Below, piece after piece: positions 47,705-59,024 of a stretch of DNA of 64,000 nucleotides. Made by a program: the position numbers and the translations under genes. Within the stretch, counting starts at the first letter, position 1, and each line of letters starts with the position of its first letter. A model generated the notes under the pieces. It was given only the letters and a program-made list of their open reading frames with translations. It was not told the DNA's origin and ran no database searches. The DNA lies in the NCBI GenBank assembly GCA_032622095.1, contig CP136068.1:127477989-127541988 (forward strand), in the 5' to 3' direction. Origin of the DNA: Siphonodentalium dalli (taxonomy: Eukaryota; Mollusca; Scaphopoda; Gadilida; Siphonodentaliidae).

Positions 47705-50700
47705 TAAGGGGGTCCGGGCTGTGAATTTGTTTATTGGGGGCGCAATTTTTTAATTCTGGCTGAATCTGGGAAGTTTATGGGTTAATAAGCGGCACTTCCG
47801 TTTGACCTTGACCACTCTCCGTGCGTATTTGGGTTTCATTAACACCCCCGCACAGGTATGGATACTAAAATCCCACCTGGACGCAGCAGGGGCGGTCCGG
47901 GCTGTTAGCTTCAATTCGCGGCAAACATTTTCGCCGATGCCGGCATTTTGAGGATTAATAGCGACCCTGAGTGGGTTTCCATGACACCCCTGCACTTATA
48001 TTGGCCTTACAATCACTCATATAGTCCATATGGGGGGTCCGGGCTGGACTGGGATGGGCCGGGCTGTCAGCGTCGTTATCGGTAAACATAATCGGCGATG
48101 GCGGCATTTTGGGGGTTAATTGCCAGGCATTCGTGGGCGATTCGCCCTTGTATCTTCGTGAGTGTAGTCGAGGGTAGTTCCACAACACATATGTAAGGAG
48201 TTATTAGAAGTACGAGGACATTAAGGGGGTCCGGGCTGTGAATTTGTTTATTGGGGGCGCAATTTTTTAATTCTGGCTGAATCTGGGAAGTTTAGGGGTT
48301 AATAAGCGGCACTTCCGTTTGACCTTGACCACTCTCCGTGCGTATTTGGGTTTCATTAACACCCCCGCACAGGTATGGATACTAAAATCCCACCTGGACG
48401 CAGCAGGGGCGGTCCGGGCTGTTAGCTTCATTTCGCGGCGAACATTTTCGCCGATGCCGGCATTTTGAGGGTTAATAGCGACCCTGAGTGGGTTTCCATG
48501 ACACCCCTGCACTTATATTGCCATTAAAATCACTCATATAGTCCATATGGGAGGTCCGGGCTGGACTTGGATGGTCCGGGCTGTCAGCGTCGTTATGGGT
48601 AAACATAATCGGCGATGGCGGCATTTTGGGGGTTAATTGCCAGGCATTCGTGGGCGACTCGCCCTTGAATCTTCTTGAGTCTAGTTGAGGGTAGTTTCAC
48701 AACACATATGTAAGGAGTTATTAGAAGTACGAGGAAATTAAGGGGGTCCTGGCTGTGAATTTGTTTATTGGGGGCGCAATTTTTTAATTCTGGCTGAATC
48801 TGGGAAGTTTAGGGGTTAATAAGCGGCACTTCCGTTTGACCTTGACCACTCTCCGTGCGTATTTGGGTTTCATTAACACCCCCGCACAGGTATGGATACT
48901 AAAATCCCACCTGGACGCAGCAGGGGCGGTCCGGGCTGTTAGCTTCATTTCGCGGCGAACATTTTCGCCGATGCCGGCATTTTGAGGATTAATAGCGACC
49001 CTGAGTGGGTTTCCATGACACCCCTGCACTTATATTGGCCTTACAATCACTCATATAGTCCATATGGGGGGTCCGGGCTGGACTGGGATGGGCCGGGCTG
49101 TCAGCGTCGTTATCGGTAAACATAATCGGCGATGGCGGCATTTTGGGGGTTAATTGCCAGGCATTCGTGGGCGATTCGCCCTTGTATCTTCGTGAGTGTA
49201 GTCGAGGGTAGTTCCACAACACATATGTAAGGAGTTATTAGAAGTACGAGGACATTAAGGGGGTCCGGGCTGTGAATTTGTTTATTGGGGGCGCAATTTT
49301 TTAATTCTGGCTGAATCTGGGAAGTTTAGGGGTTAATAAGCGGCACTTCCGTTTGACCTTGACCACTCTCCGTGCGTATTTGGGTTTCATTAACACCCCC
49401 GCACAGGTATGGATACTAAAATCCCACCTGGACGCAGCAGGGGCGGTCCGGGCTGTTAGCTTCATTTCGCGGCGAACATTTTCGCCGATGCCGGCATTTT
49501 GAGGGTTAATAGCGACCCTGAGTGGGTTTCCATGACACCCCTGCACTTATATTGCCATTAAAATCACTCATATAGTCCATATGGGAGGTCCGGGCTGGAC
49601 TTGGATGGTCCGGGCTGTCAGCGTCGTTATGGGTAAACATAATCGGCGATGGCGGCATTTTGGGGGTTAATTGCCAGGCATTCGTGGGCGACTCGCCCTT
49701 GAATCTTCTTGAGTCTAGTTGAGGGTAGTTTCACAACACATATGTAAGGAGTTATTAGAAGTACGAGGAAATTAAGGGGGTCCTGGCTGTGAATTTGTTT
49801 ATTGGGGGCGCAATTTTTTAATTCTGGCTGAATCTGGGAAGTTTAGGGGTTAATAAGCGGCACTTCCGTTTGACCTTGACCACTCTCCGTGCGTATTTGG
49901 GTTTCATTAACACCCCCGCACAGGTATGGATACTAAAATCCCACCTGGACGCAGCAGGGGCGGTCCGGGCTGTTAGCTTCATTTCGCGGCGAACATTTTC
50001 GCCGATGCCGGCATTTTGAGGGTTAATAGCGACCCTGAGTGGGTTTCCATGACACCCCTGCACTTATATTGTTATTAAGATCACTCATATAGTCCATATG
50101 GGGGGTCCGGGATGGACTTGGATGGTCCGGGCTGTCAGCGTCGTTATGGGTAAACATAATCGGCGATGGCGGCATTTTGGGTGTTAATTGCCAGGCATTC
50201 GTGGGCGACTCGCCCTTGAATCTTCTTGAGTCTAGTTGAGGGTAGTTCCACAACACATATGTAAGGAGTTATTAGAAGTACGAGGACATTAAGGGGGTCC
50301 GGGCTGTGAATTTGTTTATTGGGGGCGCAATTTTTTAATTCTGGCTGAATCTGGGAAGTTTAGGGGTTAATAAGCGGCACTTCCGTTTGACCTTGACAAC
50401 TCTCCGTGCGTATTTGGGTTTCATTAACACCCCCGCACAGGTATGGATACTAAAATCCCACCTGGACGCAGCAGGGGCGGTCCGGGCTGTTAGCTTCATT
50501 TCGCGGCGAACATTTTTGCCGATGCCGGCATTTTGAGTGTTAATAGCGACCCTGAGTGGATTTCCATGACACCCCTGCACTTATATTGCCATTAAAATCA
50601 CTCATATAGTCCATATGGGGGGTCCGGGCTGGACTTGGATGGTCCGGGCTGTCAGCGTCGTTATGGGTAAACATAATCGGCGATGGCGGCATTTTGGGGG

Positions 50701-52160
50701 TTAATTGCCAGGCATTCGTGGGCGACTCGCCCTTGAATCTTCTTGAGTCTAGTTGAGGGTAGTTCCACAACACATATGTAAGGAGTTATTAGAAGTACGA
50801 GGACATTAAGGGGGTCCGGGCTGTGAATTTGTTTATTGGGGGCGCAATTTTTAAATTCTGGCTGAATCTGGGAAGTTTAGGGGTTAATAAGCGGCACTTC
50901 CGTTTGACCTTGACCACTCTCCGTGCGTATTTGGGTTTCATTAACACCCCCGCACAGGTATGGATACTAAAATCCCACCTGGACGCAGCAGGGGCGGTCC
51001 GGGCTGTTAGCTTCATTTCGCGGCGAACATTTTCGCCGATGCCGGCATTTTGAGGGTTAATAGCGACCCTGAGTGGGTTTCCATGACACCCCTGCACTTA
51101 TATTGCCATTAAAATCACTCATATAGTCCATATGGGGGGTCCGGGCTGGACTTGGATGGTCCGGGCTGTCAGCGTCGTTATGGGTAAACATAATCGGCGA
51201 TGGCGGCATTTTGGGGGTTAATTGCCAGGCATTCGTGGGCGACTCGCCCTTGAATCTTCTTGAGTCTAGTTGAGGGTAGTTCCACAACACATATGTAAGG
51301 AGTTATTAGAAGTACGAGGACATTAAGGGGGTCCGGGCTGTGAATTTGTTTATTGGGGGGCGCAATTTTTTAATTCTGGCTGAATCTGGGAAGTTTAGGG
51401 GTTAATAAGCGGCACTTCCGTTTGACCTTGACCACTCTCCGTGCGTAATTGGGTTTCATTAACACCCCCGCACAGGTATGGATACTAAAATCCCACCTGG
51501 ACGCAGCAGGGGCGGTCCGGGCTGTTAGCTTCATTTCGCGGCGAACATTTTCGCCGATGCCGGCATTTTGAGGGTTAATAGCGACCCTGAGTGGGTTTCC
51601 ATGACACCCCTGCCATTAAAATCACTCATATAGTCCATATGGGGGGTCCGGGCTGGACTTGGATGGTCCGGGCTGTCAGCGTCGTTATGGGTAAACATAA
51701 TCGGCGATGGCGGCATTTTGGGGGTTAATTGCCAGGCATTCGTGGGCGACTCGACCTTGAATCTTCTTGAGTCTAGTTGAGGGTAGTTCCACAACACATA
51801 TGTAAGGAGTTATCAGAAGTACGAGGACATTAAGGGGGTCCGGGCTGTGAATTTGTTTATTGGGGGCGCAATTTTTTAATTCTGGCTGAATCTGGGAAGT
51901 TTAGGGGTTAATAAGCGGCACTTCCGTTTGACCTTGACCACTCTCCGTGCGTATTTGGGTTTCATTAACACCCCCGCACAGGTATGGATACTAAAATCCC
52001 ACCTGGACGCAGCAGGGGCGGTCCGGGCTGTTAGCTTCATTTCGCGGCGAACATTTTCGCCGATGCCGGCATTTTGAGGGTTAATAGCGACCCTGAGTGG
52101 GTTTCCATGACACCCCTGCACTTATATTGCCCTTACAATCACTCATATAGTCCATATGGG
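47641..52160 (-). repeat. 517-bp satellite, right arm (about 8.7 units, inverted)
   Basis: Same unit as the left arm on the - strand. Two unit types alternate between 47.9 and 50 kb: one with cggtaaacat and gggatgggcc, the other with gggtaaacat, ggaaattaagggggtcctggc and gtagtttcac. This gives a 1,034-bp dimer present at least twice, nearly identical. A unit at ~51.6 kb has lost ~10 bp (cacttatatt). Confidence 0.95.
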
Positions 52161-52267
52161 GGGTCCGGGCTGGTCCGGGCTGGTCCGGGCTGGTCCGGGC
52201 TTGTCCGGGCTGGTCCGGGCTGGTCCGGGCTGGTCCGGGCTGGTCCGGGCGGTGTTTAGTCACACCC

Positions 52268-52277
52268 CATTCTGACC
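52268..52277 (+). repeat. Right target-site duplication CATTCTGACC
   Basis: Separated from the right tip by one C. It reads in the same direction as the left copy, so it is a direct repeat and not part of the inverted repeat. Confidence 0.75.
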
Positions 52278-52281
52278 AATA

Positions 52282-52306
52282 AACTATCTATCTATCTATC
52301 TATCTA
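52282..52306. repeat. (CTAT)n microsatellite
   Basis: Six units immediately beyond the right target-site repeat. Confidence 0.95.
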
Positions 52307-52740
52307 CGCCCATCCATAAACAATTAAACCTACGATCGTGTTAGTTCTGTTTGTATATATGTTCGTGTATACTGTATTATATACATGTATATATTACACG
52401 CACTGTACTTACCACTGCAGTTAACCATACCATTACAATCACTGCATGGGGGTGGAACTTTATCCTAAATCAAGGCGTACAGCAACATTAACTGTATGTA
52501 ACTATTGTAATATGTACTATCGGATATACTAATTCAGAATTGGCCTGGAACCATGAATACAACTATAATCCATATTTATCCCACAGGGTTAAAGTGAAAG
52601 ACAACAACTGGAATGCGTTAAATAGCTATCTTTAGAAAAACATAATTATTTACAGGAAGCCGATACAATAAATGTTGTAGTAACAAATACAAACATGTGA
52701 GTGACAATTTTTTTGAGGCACAATAACCGCATATAGATGT
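52307..52740. other. Intergenic DNA, nothing recognised
   Basis: AT-rich, without ORFs of note. Confidence 0.4.
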
Positions 52741-52748
52741 AGGCCAAA

Positions 52749-52994
52749 ATGGCAGACATCAATCGAGTATTTATTCACAAACAAACAAAGAAAGGGGAGG
52801 GAGGGAGAGTTTTCAAAATTAGCGACCGCTTCACCGGTCAATTTATTGGAAAGAAAGTCAACACAACCGCTTCGCGCATGCCTTCCGGCATAAAATATAG
52901 TTCCCACGATTCTGCTCGGCGAATTATTCCAATTCGTAAACTAAATAGCATTACTGCCAAAATTCCTGTACTTTATAATTATGTTTTAATTTAG
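52749..52994 (+). CDS. Possible upstream exon, unrecognised (weak)
   Basis: An 81-codon ATG frame with a good start context (aaaATGG), beginning MADINRVFIHK, basic and hydrophilic, without a known domain. It lies ~210 bp upstream of the splice acceptor at 53,206 on the same strand and might supply the N-terminus of that gene, but I could not identify a convincing donor. It may equally be chance. Confidence 0.2.
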   Translation: MADINRVFIHKQTKKGEGGRVFKISDRFTGQFIGKKVNTTASRMPSGIKYSSHDSARRIIPIRKLNSITAKIPVLYNYVLI

Positions 52995-53206
52995 TTTAAG
53001 TACTTCGCAACATCAGTGTATAGCTTACTTATCTGAAATGCCATGCGTTATGGTGTAGTGATCTATGCCAGTGAAATATTTCGCTACCAAACATGTTTGC
53101 GTTTGTACACAATTTTGGTTTAAATTGAATAAATTCACGCTTCTGGTTAACCCTTTGGGGTAAAATACGTCGCTCTTATACGACCATGTTTTGTTATTGT
53201 TTTCAG

Positions 53207-53437
53207 GCTAAAGTTACTGAATTGTCGTGCCGTTGGAGGCTGATCTGTCAGCTAGTATTGATGTCTACCAACTACACCGGTATCACGGAGGATGACATTG
53301 ACCATTATGTGGTGGTGAAGCTAGCTCCATTGGTTGTCGTCATAACCGTCCTCATTCTTGTAACATGTGTGTTCAGCATGAAAATGTTTGCCAGATTCGC
53401 TGCGAAAAGCGAACCGGGAGGAGGAGACATGGAGTGA
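53207..53437 (+). CDS. Terminal exon of a small single-pass membrane protein
   Basis: A strong 3' splice site (gttttgttattgttttcag, ending 53,206) opens an exon whose frame runs to a TGA at 53,435-53,437. If translation starts at the internal ATG at 53,261 the product is 58 residues: an acidic N-terminus with an NYT glycosylation sequon and ITEDDIDHY, one transmembrane helix (VVVKLAPLVVVITVLILVTC), then a basic juxtamembrane part (MKMFARFAAK) and a glycine-rich end. This topology suggests an N-out small integral membrane protein. Upstream codons from the splice site are also open (AKVTELSCRW), so a longer spliced protein is possible. I do not recognise the family. Confidence 0.5.
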   Translation, partial: AKVTELSCRWRLICQLVLMSTNYTGITEDDIDHYVVVKLAPLVVVITVLILVTCVFSMKMFARFAAKSEPGGGDME

Positions 53438-53794
53438 AACTGCACGGTGATACGACACAATGAGTTTGAATTCCAATTCAGTTCGATCTTCAAAACACGA
53501 CGAATAGACGTTTGTGCTATTGGACATGAATGGGAGTATCATGCGATGGAAATGGAAGGAAATGAATACTCAAATGTAAACTGGAATCGCCATGCCAAAT
53601 GATTGCACGCGACGAAACAAAAGAAACGATATCGCCTGTGAGCTTCCAATACCTCGTATCGGCATTTTACAGGCGAGACAAAAAACTTCATAAAGTTGAA
53701 ATAGTCAACCCACCATTGGATGTTTTACATACTTGTGAATAACTTGTCTGCCGATGTATTGAACTTTTCTTTGATAATAATTGGCAAGGCATTT

Positions 53795-54245
53795 AAAGGT
53801 ACTCAATCCGATTTAACGCTCCTGAATTACTATTTCCTTGGCTTCGGGGGTAAACCAATATTTGATTCGAGTCGAGGAACTCACCCATCAAAGCTCAGAG
53901 ATATCGATTTTTGAAGTTTGTTATTTCAATTGTTTGTGGCCCAGAAACACGCCGTCAAATGGATGGTATGGGTCAAAAATGCGGATGAAGATGGATAACT
54001 CTAAAAACAAGTGGTAATACGGCCAAATTTCGTGAATACTCAAGTGATAATACGGCCATATTTCGTTGAATTTTTTTTGGATAAATAACACGTTTTGGGG
54101 AATTTGATACCATCGTTGACAGTGGTTAGCATTATTTTGTTGCAATTAATCGATTCTGATAACTAATTTTGAAGAAATGTTGTTGTTGTTGTATCTTGAG
54201 GATTTGGAGACCCTGTGGTCGGATTGAGTACCTTTAAGCAAAATC
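53795..54245 (+). mobile_element. Dispersed repeat family R1, copy 2
   Basis: Matches copy 1 (18,030) and copy 3 (59,445) from aatccgatttaacgctcctg through ttcgagtcgaggaact, gtcaaaaatgcggatgaagatgg and gttgacagtggttagcatta to ggtcggattgagtac. It contains an extra local duplication of gataatacggccatatttcg-type sequence. Confidence 0.75.
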
Positions 54246-54346
54246 TATCTTTAATTTCCCGTACGACATTTTGTAATTAGTACACCTCGTACCTGTTATT
54301 TGTCTCTATAGTTTAAATCTATAAATAGATTCAAGACATCGTATAA

Positions 54347-54631
54347 GAACAAAAAACACGAGCGCCGGAACAAAATTTAAGTGGACAAAACCTCGTATCG
54401 GAGGGGTCACGAGGCAAAACAAACACGGATTTCTCATTGGATGAGCGGCACAAGATAATTACCGAATCTGCATTACAAAAAATTCCCGCCAAAACTGCCG
54501 ATAGGAGGTCTTGGAAACTCACCGAAGATATCGAAAAAACAGAGAGAAACCGCTTTGATACAGTTTATTTTCATATGTTAAAAATGAACCCGAATGAAGA
54601 AGAACATGATTTTAAAATGAACCTGAAGTAA
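54347..54631 (+). other. Open frame of 94 codons without ATG start, unassigned
   Basis: A hydrophilic, charged frame (for example KIITESALQKIPAKTADRRS) open from just after a TAA. No donor, acceptor or domain was recognised. It could be an exon or a fragment of a mobile-element protein. Confidence 0.2.
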
Positions 54632-54813
54632 AGTGAAACGAAAACCCAATAAAAACAAGCGTCGTTCTGAGTGCACATACTGCGTGGAGCCCCGAAAGCA
54701 AACGAAGAGGATCGGAGAAATGTGGAGAACCGGAGTCTCTGAGAGAAAGAACTTCTTTAAAGGCTCACTTAATTTTCGAATCGCCAGATCACATTATATA
54801 TACAACATATTCC

Positions 54814-55570
54814 ATATGTGACCCGCCATATCAAATCCAGTCGTAAGTCGAGATTTTTTTTTTACCCTGTGCCAATGCATTCTCTTATATATGCGAGTCG
54901 ACCAAATATAAGAGAATGCATTGGCCTAACAATTTTTTACAATTTTAATAATTTTTTCTTGTATTCTTTAACAATTTTATAATTTCACCCATACAGAGCC
55001 CCAGACAAACATGAGCAGACGACACTCTTCTATATGCTTCTATATATGTGTGGGGCTCCCTGCAGGGTAATGGATGTTTTTTTTATTTTATGTCCTAAAA
55101 ATTGTAAGAAACATTTATTTAAAAAAAATGATAAAAAATTGTTAGGCCAATGCATTCTCTTATATTTGCGAGGCGACCTATGGTTTCTAAGGAAGAAACT
55201 GAAGTGACACCTGTCAATGCATGTGGTATCAAAACTAATGGTGATGTACATGTATATGCGACTTTTCTCTTTCCGAATTGGACGAGAGGGATGCCAATGA
55301 TTTCGAAGCATTCCATGTATAGTCCTTTAGTATAAGTATACATCTGGTGTTAAGTTTGTTGGCCTGGTTCGATAGCATGCAATTTCCAATGAACCTAGTC
55401 GTTGCCTAATACGTTGCCTAATACGCAAATGGTTGAGATGTGGGACACAACCGGTAAACCACATGGTTCCAGAGTTACCTATGGTCGACTCGCATATATA
55501 AGAGAATGCATTGGCACAGGGTAAAAAAAATCCCGACTTACGACTGGATTTGATATGGCGGGTCACATAT
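54814..55570 (-). mobile_element. MITE with subterminal hairpins, copy split by an insertion
   Basis: Same TIRs (tgtgacccgccatatcaaat and complement) and core (inverted) as 28,362-28,811. The left hairpin has lost its tip. The right hairpin is interrupted by 292 bp of foreign DNA (55,185-55,476). Confidence 0.85.
55185..55476. mobile_element. 292-bp insertion with 9-bp direct repeat ACCTATGGT
   Basis: ACCTATGGT occurs at 55,176-55,184 and 55,477-55,485, but only once in the uninterrupted family hairpin, so it is a target duplication. Positions 55,188-55,480 appear identical to 56,084-56,376 (offset 896 bp). The piece has no TIR, poly(A) or tRNA-like box. The + strand is open over ~45 codons (EETEVTPVNACGIKTNGDV...), so it might carry an exon. 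Confidence 0.75.
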
Positions 55571-55897
55571 TATATACCACTTGGAAGAGGAACCAACAAT
55601 ATGTATATGCTACCGGAATACGGAGCAGCTGTGGCCTAGGAGAGTCCACCAAGTGACAGAGATTCTCAGATTTCCTAGATTTCACCCTTTACTCACACCA
55701 GAATGCATCATAATTCAAAAATAAGAGATAGAGTTATTCCCCTTCCATGGAGAATATTAGACTGACAGTAGAGAACAGGTCGAACTTAAGCATATAACAC
55801 ACGTCGGTGCCTTAACAAAAATAACATGTTCACAGTTTATACGACGGATAAGTTGATAATATATGTTTTGGAGCTTCCTCTTTCAAATGGTATATAA

Positions 55898-56000
55898 TAT
55901 GGAATATGTTGTATATATTATGGAATATGTTGTATATATTATGGAATATGTTGTATATATTATGGAATATGTTGTATATATTATGGAATATGTTGAATAT
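55898..56000. repeat. 21-bp tandem repeat, 5 copies
   Basis: The unit is tatggaatatgttgtatata plus t, with the last copy tgttgaatat. It grew out of a block shared with 36,480-36,530, which has only one copy. Confidence 0.92.
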
Positions 56001-56080
56001 AACGTGATCTGGGCATTTAATCTGTATAAATTGAGGAATTATATGGAAGTGCGTTTTGTGTATACTTGAGTGGCGATAAT

Positions 56081-56372
56081 TCTTAAGGAAGAAACTGAAG
56101 TGACACCTGTCAATGCATGTGGTATCAAAACTAATGGTGATGTACATGTATATGCGACTTTTCTCTTTCCGAATTGGACGAGAGGGATGCCAATGATTTC
56201 GAAGCATTCCATGTATAGTCCTTTAGTATAAGTATACATCTGGTGTTAAGTTTGTTGGCCTGGTTCGATAGCATGCAATTTCCAATGAACCTAGTCGTTG
56301 CCTAATACGTTGCCTAATACGCAAATGGTTGAGATGTGGGACACAACCGGTAAACCACATGGTTCCAGAGTT
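56081..56372. repeat. Second copy (possible source) of the 292-bp segment
   Basis: Apparently identical to the insertion at 55,185-55,476 except at the first few bases. It is not flanked by a matching direct repeat here. Open + frames continue past its right edge to 56,544 (PFPEPGCLNTTNATD... with NTT and NAT sequons and paired Cys), so the right side could be an extracellular-protein exon. Not recognised. Confidence 0.6.
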
Positions 56373-56544
56373 ACCTTTCCCAGAGCCAGGCTGTTTAAAT
56401 ACCACCAACGCGACAGACCCCATCATGCAGGATGAGCATGTAGAATTAATATGCAACACGTATACATCTATCACCTATAAGGCGCAACAATGCACGCGTT
56501 CACTGTCACTCGTGTCTGGAAGTAAAATCAATTCTGGACTATAG

Positions 56545-57354
56545 CCAGGTTCAGCCATGTATACGAACTTGTAACGTGTGTTACTATGATGTTTCTATGG
56601 ACATTTACTTGGCGGTAAGAGTCACTTGTATGATTTAATGATGCGTCAAACGCTCACGTTTATAGACGTCGGCCCAACGTGTAGCAAAACAATAGTCGAT
56701 GGCGAAGCTGTCCACATTGCGACCACCGATACGCATTGGATGTAATCAAAATAAGTCTTTCCACACCGGAGAATCCCATTATCTCACTCCATGCCTAGTG
56801 TTGGTAGCCAATCTGGTTATTAGAAGGTTGGATTATTCCACTTGCTATATATATATATACAGGTTCCGTATTCTACACTACACGTCGGGTTCACAACTTC
56901 GAACTGGAATTACCGCGTACGCGTTGGCGACATGAGCACGTGAGTCAGGTGACGTTCCTGCCAATGGCAACACACGTTGCAAATTACACGTACATGTGAC
57001 TGAACCTGGCTATTTTATATTCGGAAACGTACATGGAAAACATAAGTTGTTTCGAAATTTCATATGAGGGTGTCGGGTTATGTGGTGAAGTGTTATAAAA
57101 AAGTGTTGCCAGGCAACTAAACTTAAAACAAATGATTATATTATCAGGTTATTGTTATTTGTAACCGAATTTGTTACATGTGTGATCCCCGTGCTTAATT
57201 CCGATAAAAGATAAACAGACTACATGGATTACATCTCATATTCTACCCACTCCAGCAATGATGACCGCCGTACGGCCATATTATATTAGTATAATACAAT
57301 CGTCACGCAGTATAATGTAAATATTTCACAAATAAGGAAAAAGCAACATAAATA
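56545..57354. other. Intergenic DNA, nothing recognised
   Basis: A short (TA)n lies at ~56,847. No supported gene. Confidence 0.4.
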
Positions 57355-57675
57355 TAACAAGAGCATCCTAGGGCGTGACAATATGCGCCCGTGGTAATTC
57401 CAACAAAGGTCCATAACTCTCTTGAAAATTGGAGGGCGGAACCTACATTCCAACTTGACATGTATTTTGCGCTAGTATAAACTCACGTACCACATTTAAT
57501 TCCAGCCAGTTTAGACTAACTAAAGCTATCATCCGGAAACTGAAATTTAGTGCAAATTCAAACTTGACCTGCATATTGGGCTAGTATACTCACATGCTAA
57601 ATTTCATTCCATTCAGAACTGACGGACGGACGACATGACGCGACGGACCAATTACATAATATATATATATATATG
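57355..57675 (+). repeat. Dispersed repeat with gacggacggac tail and (TA)n
   Basis: It runs from aacaagagcatcctagggcg through two related halves (aacttgacatgtattttgcgctagtat and aacttgacctgcatattggg) to a gacggacggacgacatgacg tail, then (ta)n. Confidence 0.6.
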
Positions 57676-57680
57676 TCTAA

Positions 57681-58482
57681 TTAAGGGTGGATACACACAT
57701 GCATGTAATCTCTGTAATTATCGTGTATTTGGCGTTTTACATGGATCATACAGACAATGTAATATGTGTCCACTGACAACCCAATCATTGTCGACGTGTT
57801 GACCCCACTGATTTCTAGTTCCAATTAAGTCGGAATGTAGAAAAGCCGTTATCTTGAACCGAGTCGCCAGGCCACTTAAAATAATTGTTCGTGGGATAAC
57901 ACATATGGTGGGCGTTCCATATGTAAATAATTACCAGTCCTCTTTTGATATTTATAGCAGTGGTGGATCAGGATTCCCCCGACTTGTGGCTATATGTGAT
58001 CCCCGACTTGCGGCTATATATGATCCCGAAAGCTACCAGACGGTGTGACTAACTCTGAGCTACTTAAGTAAAACATATTATATTGTACCTTCTTGTCCAG
58101 ATTATTCCGACCGATATACGTGTATTCAACTAAGTCCCTTACCGATTTGAAGCTTTCGAGACCCCATGCCAAACAAGCTTCATGGTCGAACATGTTCTGT
58201 ATGCCAGACGTGTCGCATCTCGTGTTCGTGAATTAATAAAATGCCAGATATCACACAGACTTGACTAATTTCCGCATCCGTAAGAGAAGACATGTTTTGG
58301 ATTGGCCTTAAATGTCCTGACAGCAGACAGTTTGACTTCGCTTATAACTACTCACTTTTCTGGACTGTTAACAACGAATTGCTCGCGCGTAGGTGATTAT
58401 TGTTGTCAATTATTGGCGTGGCCATGTAAAATACATGTATTTTACATACAGAGATTACATGCATGTGTGTATCCACCCTAAG
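57681..58482. mobile_element. TIR element (~800 bp)
   Basis: Left end taagggtggatacacacatg catgtaatctctgta; right end tacagagattacatgcatgt gtgtatccacccta. The arms are ~37 bp and nearly perfect. The interior has no transposase. Confidence 0.85.
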
Positions 58483-58541
58483 ACAAAACGGGCGTATAGT
58501 AAAAATGAATGTAGATTTTTGTAATAACCAAACTATATATA

Positions 58542-58732
58542 CAGTAATGCCCCAAATAATCGACTCCTTAACCACAGCAGAATTATAGGTAACTTTTCAG
58601 GATTTAGTCGGAAATATGGCTTGTTGCCATTCATCGGAAAGCTCTCACTGAGAGCCATATTTCCGACTAAATCCTGAAAAATTACCCATAATTATGCTGT
58701 GGTTAAGGAGTTGATTATTTAGGGCATTACTG
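58542..58732. mobile_element. Palindromic pogo/Tigger-like MITE, copy 2 (right arm shortened)
   Basis: CAGTAATGCCCCAAATAATC TIR, TA on both sides. The left arm is complete, but the right arm lacks ctttccgatgaatggcaaca agcc. Confidence 0.85.
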
Positions 58733-59024
58733 TACACACCCATTCATTTCTTATAGTATTATATGGCTTAACCCTGATTTATTTAAGCAAAACCAGCTTA
58801 TTCTTAAATGTTGTCTGGAATCGATCCACAATATGGAGCCTTTGAGTCTGTAGTTGCGCGTTCAAAATAATGTACCAAATTATTATACCAGACACATTTA
58901 GGTCAACACACATGTATGTGACGTCGGTTCGTTTTTTTATTGGGATAATAACAGGCATGATCCAATTTGCGATCGATCTACCAACGATAAGGATTAAGTG
59001 TAATACACTGGCTTTATAAATATT

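Larger units (their letters stand above)
45121..52266. mobile_element. Giant fold-back element made of satellite DNA
   Basis: The tip GGTGTGACTAAACACC (45,121-45,136) is repeated inverted as GGTGTTTAGTCACACC (52,251-52,266). Inside each tip are 10-bp repeats (gcccggacca), 8 copies on the left and 9 on the right. Next come 517-bp repeats running + on the left (~2.4 kb) and - on the right (~4.5 kb), which meet at a switch near 47,636. The direct repeat CATTCTGACC flanks the unit at 45,111-45,120 and 52,268-52,277 and looks like a 10-bp target-site duplication. There is no transposase, so the element is non-autonomous. The plan matches Drosophila Foldback and sea-urchin TU elements, whose long inverted repeats are built of tandem repeats. 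The alternative is an inverted satellite array formed by recombination, but the flanking direct repeat argues for transposition. Confidence 0.8.

Noticed and set aside
45235-52121. Repeated 81- and 77-codon ORFs, conserved between units
   Set aside because: They begin at GTG or TTG and shift frame from unit to unit because 517 is not divisible by 3. Their conservation simply reflects recent satellite amplification.
54331-54522. 63-codon - strand ORF starting MSFQDLL
   Set aside because: It overlaps an equally plausible + strand frame. Neither has recognisable motifs or splice sites, so I kept only the + frame as a weak entry.
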